64,000 nt of DNA. It comes from Blastobasis lacticolella (lineage: Eukaryota > Arthropoda > Insecta > Lepidoptera > Blastobasidae). Positions 56,601 to 64,000 of the stretch are shown in pieces. Within the stretch, counting starts at the first letter, position 1. Every line of letters starts with the position of its first letter. The DNA lies in contig LR990050.1 of NCBI GenBank assembly GCA_905147135.1, forward strand, positions 2,120,501-2,184,500, written 5' to 3'. Under the pieces are notes generated by a model. The model saw only the letters and a program-made list of their open reading frames with translations. It did not search any database and had not been told where the DNA came from. A program made the position numbers and the translations under genes.

Positions 56601-56640
56601 CGTCCGGTCTCTTTAGTCGACTTTCCTTAAGTATTTGAGG
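53640..56640 (-). pseudogene. Long, degenerate RTE-type LINE interrupted by mariner
   Basis: - strand RTE element. From the 5' side: endonuclease relic (about 56595-56450, VGCSDADKALF), a linker (56237-55944), reverse transcriptase blocks (55969-55439: RPDGVPIEAWK, NYRGIKVMS, CLYGFRPCCGTMDPVFALR), 55395-55201 (FLWEMICWALRSKSIPEAYI), then LNPLLFSVILDVLS and APPWLLI up to 55141. After the mariner insertion it resumes with YADDIALIDSDK (54428-54390), YLGSILSSSGDID, INMKGQVYKTIIRPALLYVS and MKMLWWMCGVTRKDR. The tail is (GAT)n near 53650. Several frameshifts; inactive. Confidence 0.85.
54429..55138 (+). pseudogene. 5'-truncated mariner transposon (DD34D transposase)
   Basis: Encodes the C-terminal two thirds of a mariner transposase: LAKLNRNKAEFLRRFITMDE (first Asp in MDETW), TPETKEQSKQW, VLFHQDNAPAHTS (second Asp), and HAPYSPDLAPSDYCLFPDFK (third). 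There are 34 residues between the second and third Asp, the mariner spacing. A frameshift near 54716-54722 (YYN then a stop, continuing LSEEIKQ in the next frame) disables it. The right terminal repeat is CTTCTGGGACCACCCTCG; the left repeat and N-terminal helix-turn-helix region are missing. TA lies at each edge (54427-54428, 55139-55140). Confidence 0.88.
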
Positions 56641-57587
56641 CTATTATAGCGCCTACCTTCTAAACACTACGGCTATTGCCACCGTAGTGTTTAGTGGGTA
56701 GACGCCTAGGTATTGTTTGCGAGTCCCACAACACCAACGCGGCCGGCTGGTTAACTCACTACCTTCCTCCCTACCTATTTCCGGCTTTGCCGTTTACATG
56801 TTGTGTTGGACGCAAAAAAATATATGTATGTGTTATATCTATTGATTTAAGATTTAGTCCTACATTCTACTCTGCCCGTCAGATAGAAAATACACGAACA
56901 AACACGGAAATATCCACAAACAAAACTGGAAAAGTAGCATTAAGTACATACGATAATTTATCGGCTATTTGCTGAGTAAACGTAAATTTTGTACATTTTG
57001 ACAAACGATCGCCACTCAAGTTTGTTCTGAATATAAGAGACCCGAATAGTAACATTTCTGATTACGTGTGTCATTATAATGAATAGGAGCTACTTTGGTT
57101 CCACCATTGTAGTCTAGGTACGTTTCAGACACCAATGCATATTGAAACAAATGCAAATGTTCGGTGAAATCGATGTTCCACGACTTGATCGAATCCGTAA
57201 TAAAGAGTACGGAAGGCACCTTATCAATTTAACCACCACCAGTATAAAATGAGCTGGCATCATTACAGATACGCTTACAAACCGGTGACAGTCATAAGGC
57301 AAAACAGAGAAGGTTGAGGTGATCGTAGAGGTATCGTGAAGAGCAGAATATAAGAAGGCAGTAGATAATTCACATCGGCATATTTCGGCTTCGTATTTAC
57401 TCACACGCATAAAACAAGACGACGCCCTACAACGGCGAACCAGGTGATGAAGGCATCGGGGCACTTGCGTGAATCCATTTGCGCGAAAGACATTTGCGCA
57501 TTAGCATAGGCTCTCAGGGAAAAGGTGAGGTTGGATTGGGCCCAGAGGGTAGCAGGGCCCTATAATTCCCCCACATTTTTACTTCTT
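56641..57587. other. Nothing recognised
   Basis: Includes a 14-bp inverted repeat around 56668-56690 (AACACTACGG ... CCGTAGTGTT). Otherwise unassigned AT-rich DNA. Confidence 0.35.
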
Positions 57588-57665
57588 CTTCTTCTTATCG
57601 AGTCGATGGACTAAAACTCTCACTTATACTTTATTTGCCCAGTATTCGGCGACGGATACAGCGGA
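57588..57665 (-). repeat. GAAGAAG-tailed repeat fragment
   Basis: CTTCTTCTTCTTATCGAGTC, GATGGACTAAAACTCTCAC, TTGCCCAGTATTCGGCGACG; inverse of 28070-28151. Confidence 0.6.
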
Positions 57666-58299
57666 TACATTTTTACTTGTAAGTATATTTTATCATCATA
57701 AGTTGTTTAGCGATAAGACCGCCAGTTATAGAAAGCACTTACTGCACTGCGGCATGTGCTGTTCTTGAAAAACGTTTCCACTGATGTCATAGATTTTTTT
57801 TTGTACGCCCAATGTTATGGTGTGCACAGGCGACTGTGCCGAAACAAACTGAAATTTAGCATCACTGCACGCAGTTTAATGCGTTCTCTTACAATTTAAA
57901 CATGACGGTAATTTCAATTCTTTCGACTTCTGTCGGATCAGAGATTAGCTAAAGAGTTACGGACTAGGTCGACAACACATGTGGCCACTAACGCCGTACG
58001 TGAATTTAAGTGATAAGGATAAGCAGGAGGACCAATCCGCATATTGACGGATAATAGAACAGTACTTTTTGTTATATAGTATGGTAGACATCTTGTTAAT
58101 GGAGTCTCTACATTACTCACAAATTTATCCCGCCTCATGATACAAGCGAGCGCGGCGCTGCCCCACTATCACCTTGCCGCGTACATTGCCGCTGCGCGCC
58201 ACCTGCCGACAAAAATGACGCGGTCAGAAAGATCCCGGTCTTTCTCTCATTATCCTTCAGCATATAAGCCGAAAGACGCCGACTGCTCGACGAAACATT

Positions 58300-58680
58300 T
58301 CCCCAAAGATCTCCACAAAGGCCGGTCCTGTCCTTTTCTCATCTAACTGGTACCTACGATCTTCGCCAGGGCGTCGGTCCACTTTTTGGGGGCCCTACCC
58401 GCGCAGCGTTTTCGAGTACATACGTGATCGCCACTTGAGAATTTTACTGCTGCATCGGGCCATCTGTTCTGCGTGATATTATGTGCCCCGCTCACTGCCA
58501 AGCCTGACAATCCTTCGGGCAATGTCGCGGTTGGTGACCTTGGTTTGCTTGTGGACCTTCTGATTTCTGATTTGATCGTTCAATGAGACACCGTGCCTAG
58601 CCCTTTCTATCGCCTTTGGGTAACTGCGATCATTTCTTACCTGCAGCCTATCGCAAATCGTCACTCCACCTAGGCGCTCA
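58300..58680 (-). pseudogene. RTE-type LINE 3' fragment
   Basis: - strand matches the 12484-12966 RTE block by block: ERARHGVSLNDQIRNQKVHK, then the WRPR region and the CAAAGATCTCCACAAAGGCC/GGTCCTGTCC stretch. Frame broken; the TGATGA tail is not obvious. Confidence 0.65.
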
Positions 58681-59384
58681 CAAAGTATGTCCTACACTAC
58701 GTCGACGCGCAGTCTGCAGTCAAGAACTTGCGGTTACAAATTATAAATATAATAATATAAATTGTGTTCGAAATAGGCGTTTATAAGTTTTTGTCGATTC
58801 TTCAGCAGACATGACCAGCCCATTGCCAGTTCAGCTGGCAAATTTTGTGCGCCATGATGTAGAGGAGGATCTAGTCCAGTAGTAGACTACTCGTACTACT
58901 GTGGGCTATGGATATGATGTACCTACTAGGCAGGGCCTTGACTGCCATCGCACTTGATGATGAGTGACAATGCGATGTAGGAAGCCAGCTATACTGTTCA
59001 GAGGTTCTCGGCAACGTATTTCATACCTATTATCCGATGCAGTTTTAATTTAAACATACAAGTGCAATACAACCAGTACAACAAACATATAATCTATAAA
59101 GATAAATCTTAAAATGGCGTCGCATAGTAAAACTGCTGGTGACTATGCTACCGTACGTTACCATTTCGGGATCAATTAAATATGCCACAACGAGCATGTG
59201 TATTGAAAATAGGTAATCAAATGAATTGCAATTATTTAGGGACAGCAAAAATATCAGGATTTATGGGCATGATAAGGAAAGTTGACACCATTTCAACAAA
59301 GTATCAACAACTACATTGATAACACATTTAGTTTATGTGTTTATATTCCTACCACTGTAAGTAAGTAGTTAATGTAACACGTTA
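58681..59384. other. Nothing recognised
   Basis: No exon, RNA or repeat family supported. Confidence 0.35.
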
Positions 59385-59475
59385 GTTTTTTTTTAACATC
59401 GCACCACTCAGGTGGCAAGCAAGCTTAGGGCCTGCCTGATGGTTAGCAGTCACCGCAATATCACTCACGCGCTAA
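59385..59475 (+). repeat. Interspersed repeat, CCTGATGGTTAGCAGTCACC family
   Basis: T-run then CACTCAGGTGGCAAGCAAGC, GCCTGCCTGATGGTTAGCAG and CGCTAACGACCCCGTATAC, a common lepidopteran repeat related in style to 15975. Confidence 0.45.
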
Positions 59476-59945
59476 CGACCCCGTATACACTTTTTCACTT
59501 TTTCTTTAAACTTAAACTTTTAAACATTACACATAAACTTTTTTTTTTTACTTTATTTATCGAAATCGAGAAAAATATAGAGACTCGTGACTTTTAGACA
59601 CAGAAACTCAACCTAAGCACAGTATATTAATATGCTAACGTTAAAGTACTTAAGTTAGATAAAATATCAAAATTTGGGGTGATTTCCAGGCATTACAATT
59701 CTATGTAAGGCTGTAATATAGAATAAACTCCACTTGTACACTCCACTTGAGGTCGCGTTCTTATGTTGCTGTGTTTATTATTAGATAGAGTTCACGTACC
59801 CTTTACGAGTTTGAGCTCATAATTTATGTATAGCGTTCAAATTAAATCCTGAACTCAAAAACACACAAATGTACAGTCTTCATCATCATCATCCGAGCGG
59901 TCAATCCCGGCTACTGCCAGGGTCCACTTTCCTGCTTTGCTGCTG

Positions 59946-62044
59946 CTACAAACGTACAGTATAGGGCTTAAACTATACTATAAGCATTAGATACATTAAG
60001 ACATTAAATTAATAGACACTTACAGCAGCTGAGAACGCAAGTGTTCTTATAAAAGTGCAACAATATGGAGCGGCATGGTCGCTTTAATGTAATCAAGTTA
60101 CCTAAATAAAGATAAAAAAACGTTCGAGAGTTGAATTCGGTGGTCTACTAATAGAAAAGGGCCTTTTGAGTATGTTTAGCTCATAACAGCACTTTACTAA
60201 CTTCGAACACTCAAAAAATTACAAACTTGACCATTTATAATTTAAGTGAGTTATAGTACTTAACTACTTACAAGTGGGTATCAATAATTTATCATAAAAC
60301 ACATTAAACTGATAATAACGAAACAAATAATTTAAAATAAGAAGGTTGGAACTCACTAGCTGTGACTGTTGTATGAATCTCACTGCACGAAATCAACAAA
60401 TGTCACAAATGCCTATTTTGTAGATAAATAAATAATTATAAACACTAGATGCACAAAAAATTTTTTTATAAAATTCAAATATCAGATAGTCAGGTCCACT
60501 AATATTTGATTAGAAATCTAACTGCATTATTAAACATTTGAGGTTAACACATTCGTATTATCGTATTTAACAACTAAAAACACTATAACGAGCTTGTTAA
60601 AGAGTAGTTAACTGTAATGTCAAGTTACCGAACGATATACTAGATAACAGTTTTTTATATAACTGTTGATATTTTTATAACTATGACTCTCCGTTATGCA
60701 GAAAAACAAAATGTGAAAAACACAGATGGGTGGCAATAGTTGTACGCATGTACAGGATCGGAACATGCGCAGTGTAATCGAGGGTTCCTACTAACCTGGA
60801 TACGTTACCATGCATCATGAATACACTTCTCGTGGAGTAAAACCTTGAATGATGCACTATCGCTTGATATGATTCTACAGACAATAAGCACTGAATAATT
60901 AACTAAGTACTACCTATAACATAAATAAAGGACATTCAGCCAAATTGATACCTCCTCCTTTTTTAGAAGTCGGTTACCTAATTAACAATTAATCTTCAAT
61001 TAAATTTTAACAGAATAATAATAATAATAACGCATAATTCAGTGATGCTGTGACCTTAGCGTAAACTAGGTACTAGGAACTGAATTAAGCAAAGTTAAAT
61101 AATAGCAAGAGTTTTAATCCAGGTTATAAACTATCTGTGCGTGAAATCTCATCCAAATCCTAAAACTGTTTTGTTATTGCCCGCGACTTTATAATTTGTT
61201 TTGGAGATAGGTCAAGTACCTAGGCTGTCTCTTTCCTCGGGTTACCACTATCTACATATTCAAAGCTGATCAACAGTTTAGGCGTGGAATCGTAGGTAAA
61301 TGACAGATAGACAGGTTTTAAAAATTGGAACTTGATGTGTTGTGAGGAACTATGAGCTGTAGCTAATTTTTAGATACTTGCAACAAAGTCTGTTATTGTC
61401 ATATAAATCACAATAGACACTTAACGAATTCATGGCTTCGACCACTGAACCACCCGCAACATTAGAACCCAAAAACAGGGACTCTCACGGAAGCGATGAC
61501 ACCACAAGGTATCTACTTACCTGAGCGATCGACCAAATCTTACTATCGTAATGTGATGTGAAGTGTCATTTCTGTGGGCTTTGTGTGAGTAACAGTGTCA
61601 CCAATTTACACTGCAATGCTAAACGTACTAATCTACAAAACACAGACGGAATGGAGACAGTAAATGTACAATCAATAGCATAAAACCCAGTATAAGATGA
61701 GCTAGCGTCTATATAGACGCGCATAGCAATGTTAGCTCCTTTTATACTGGATTTGGTAAGCCGATATGCTGTTTCTGTACCAATACCTAATACACCTGTC
61801 ATCAAGCAAAGAACGATTACCAATATTTGCCGCGTGGTGTATAGTAGAGCAGAGTAGCACCAACACCTGGCGACTAATGTCTTATGTCGGCTACATAAAT
61901 ACATACAGTGGCTAATCTAGGAGGCAGCTAGACAGTTCATACTAATCCTTACCCAGTATAAAATAAAGTCACTATTTGAGTGCGGGGGACGTGGTCGGAA
62001 GTTCCACCAAGGGCAACCGAGATTGATTTTATTTTATACCATGT
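59946..62044. other. Nothing recognised apart from small repeat pieces
   Basis: At 59884-59945 an RTE-like tail start (CATCATCATCATCC ... GGTCAATCCCGGCTACTGCC). At 61830-61892 a piece of the GTAGAGCAGAGTAGCACCAAC family. The remainder is unassigned. Confidence 0.35.
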
Positions 62045-63405
62045 AAGTCATCATCATCATATCAACCGAAAAACACCCACTGCTCCCCAAAGGCCTGCCC
62101 TGTGTTTTCTGCATCTAGCTGGTACATGCGATCTTTACCAGGTCATCGGACCACCTTGTGGGACCCACGCTGCTTCTTCCGGTACGTGGTCGCCACTCGA
62201 GAACTTTACTGCCCCATCGGCCATCTGTTCAGTGGCGTAGCGTGCCCTTCGGGGGCCCCGTATCAATTATTGTGTTGGGGCTCCCCTAGCGGATACCCCC
62301 CCCCCCCCCCCCCAACTACGAGGGGGGGTACTAATGAGTAACTTAAATCCTAGTCTCAGCTTAAGTCAATAAATGGACTAGCATAGCGAGCTCTTTGTTT
62401 GTGTGACAATAATCTCTAACAGTCAGTTTCGCGAGGCTAGGTAGGGCTAGGAATTTTTGATATATTGGCCTTTGGCTTCGCTATATTAATACCTTGCGCG
62501 ATTATAACTTATATCGAAATTTTTGTAATTTATCCATTAAAGCCTTGTGCGATTTAAATAAAAAATTACGTAAAATCAGCAAAATGACTCAAAATTTTTG
62601 ACGAGAATTTATAATAAAATCAACTTCGCGAACAGTTAATGAGCGAGCGTAAGAACTCGAAATTTCTTGATATTTTGGCTATTAAAACGTTCTATTATTA
62701 ACTTGAAAACAGACAAATTCAAAGATTGATTGCGTGTGAGCCAAGACGATTATGCATGCGTATGGGCGTGTGGGCCAAGGTATATTATGAGCCACGTTCA
62801 TATGACCCGTTTAAGAAAGAACGGAGTAAGGAGTTTCTTAAGCCTTTGGTGCTACCGATAATTCCGAAAATATGAAATTTTCAATATGAGATTAAAATTG
62901 TTACCATTTTTGCCATCTGATATATTAATAATCTGATATTTTATCCAAAATTCAATGAAGTAATAAATGAGTGCGCGTGGAGGGCACTACGTTGTCTTGT
63001 TTTTTTTTTTCAATAAAAATGATAAATATCTCTTTAACGAAAGGTGAATGAAAACGGATTGTATTACTTGATTTCAACTGTCTTTTTTGCGGAGGGGCCT
63101 CCGACCCTGGTCTGAAATTCTATAAAATAATTATTTTTATTGGGAAATAGGGAAAGTTTAACTGAAATGATGGATAACGAATTTTTGCTTACACACGTTT
63201 GGGGGCCCTATGGCCCGGGGGCCCCGTATAATTGATACGGCAGATACGGCGGTAGCTACGCCCCTGCATCTGTTCTTCGAGCTGTGTGCCCTGCCCACTG
63301 CCACTTTAGCCTGGCAATCCTTAGGGCTATGTCGGTGACCTTTGTTCGCTTGCGGATCTTCTCAAGCGCAGAACGCTGAACGTGGGACGCAGAACGTCCC
63401 ACACT
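62045..63405 (-). pseudogene. RTE-type LINE 3' fragment split by a hAT element
   Basis: Two halves, 62045-62229 and 63267-63405, read continuously on the - strand as the RTE C-terminal region (same blocks as 12640-12960) once the hAT insert 62230-63266 and one copy of its target are ignored. The (GAT)n tail lies at 62049-62062. Confidence 0.8.
62230..63266. mobile_element. Non-autonomous hAT element, copy B (1037 bp)
   Basis: Ends CAGTGGCGTAGC (left) and GCTACGCCCCTG (right); flanked by the 8-bp target duplication CATCTGTT (62222-62229 and 63267-63274). It is the inverse-orientation sister of 13941-14986. It carries a long C-run at about 62297-62313 where copy A has a shorter C/T tract. No transposase ORF. 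Confidence 0.9.
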
Positions 63406-64000
63406 AGGTTTGCCCAAACGTGCCCTTACCCTAGAACAAACAAATCAAGAGTGAATAGGTATCTTTTAGGCACGCATGCTACATTTTCGACCTCATCGTC
63501 GCTTTCCATCGGGTGAGTTGGGGTCAAATGCAAGCCTATTATTAATAAATAAATAAAAAATGAACACGCCTACCTAACCATTATCGGTTCTACGACAAAT
63601 ATAACCAGCCTACTTCTAGAGTCTCTGAGCGACTAATAACTTTTGTTCTCTGTCGCAAAACTTCGTTTCGGATCATGTCCTTTAAAAATACTCAGCATGG
63701 CTCGCTCTATGACGCTGATCTACCTTAGACTGCGGACTAGTCTCACTGTCAGTGCCTACGTTCTCGCTCTGTAGGTGATTAGTTACCTATTCGCCAGTGG
63801 TGGTCTGTCAAGCCAGAGGACCATTACTTTGTCTACTTATATTCTTAAGGTGAACTTGAGTTATTGCGTTCCTGCGGATAATCACAAGCATGAGGAATAC
63901 CAGCTGAGGCTACAAATCTCTATTGAGTAGAAATCGAAATTATTGTCGAAATATGCAAACAAAATAATGAAACACAAAAAATTGGTAGGTTCCTATCCAG
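63406..64000. other. Window end; one repeat piece
   Basis: 63480-63535 belongs to the TGAGATGGCGGTCAAAT family (CATCGGGTGAGTTGGGGTCA). Nothing else recognised. Confidence 0.4.

Noticed and set aside
1..64000. CRISPR arrays, bacterial operons, riboswitches
   Set aside because: Spliced eukaryotic genes and insect repeats throughout; nothing with regular spacer-repeat structure was seen.

Overview
The window looks like nuclear DNA of a moth or butterfly (Lepidoptera). It is AT-rich, intron-bearing and packed with interspersed repeats of the kinds common in that order: tRNA-derived SINEs, RTE-type LINE tails ending in TGATGA, CR1/Jockey-group LINEs, hAT MITEs and mariner. The species cannot be named from the sequence alone. 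Every gene call rests on translation, splice-site reading and exon-phase matching done by eye.

Three cellular genes can be assembled. (1) A secreted trypsin-like serine protease on the + strand, five exons from 789 to 17632, 315 codons, with a complete His/Asp/Ser triad and Asp in the S1 pocket. (2) A chymotrypsin/elastase-like serine protease on the - strand, seven exons from 41595 to 31943, 280 codons, with a complete triad but Ser at position 189 and a non-basic (Gln) zymogen junction. (3) A B4GAT1-like glucuronyltransferase (GT49 family) on the - strand with exons at 51938-51703, 51090-50422, 49694-49538 and 27883-27689. The start codon of this third gene lies upstream and was not found. 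Every exon junction in the three genes is consistent in phase.

The layout is striking. The whole elastase-like gene sits inside the 21.7-kb last intron of the B4GAT1-like gene, on the same strand. The trypsin-like gene converges on B4GAT1 across about 10 kb of repeat-rich intergenic DNA (17633-27688). Intron 1 of the trypsin-like gene holds an almost intact antisense LINE (about 3379-7440) whose ORF2 is broken by one in-frame stop.

Mobile DNA by region: 1-17.6 kb has SINEs, RTE fragments, the LINE and a 1046-bp hAT element (13941-14986). 17.6-27.7 kb has two 255-bp MITEs, a dense ACGTC-motif patch and a degenerate ~100-bp tandem repeat. 27.9-49.5 kb (the host intron) has a 330-bp hAT MITE, a SINE with a 12-bp target duplication, a large hairpin and many shared repeat families. 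52-64 kb has a degraded hAT-like element, an RTE LINE interrupted in its catalytic YADD box by a truncated mariner, and a second, inverted 1037-bp hAT element that itself splits an RTE fragment. Several insertions carry visible target-site duplications, so their relative order can be read.
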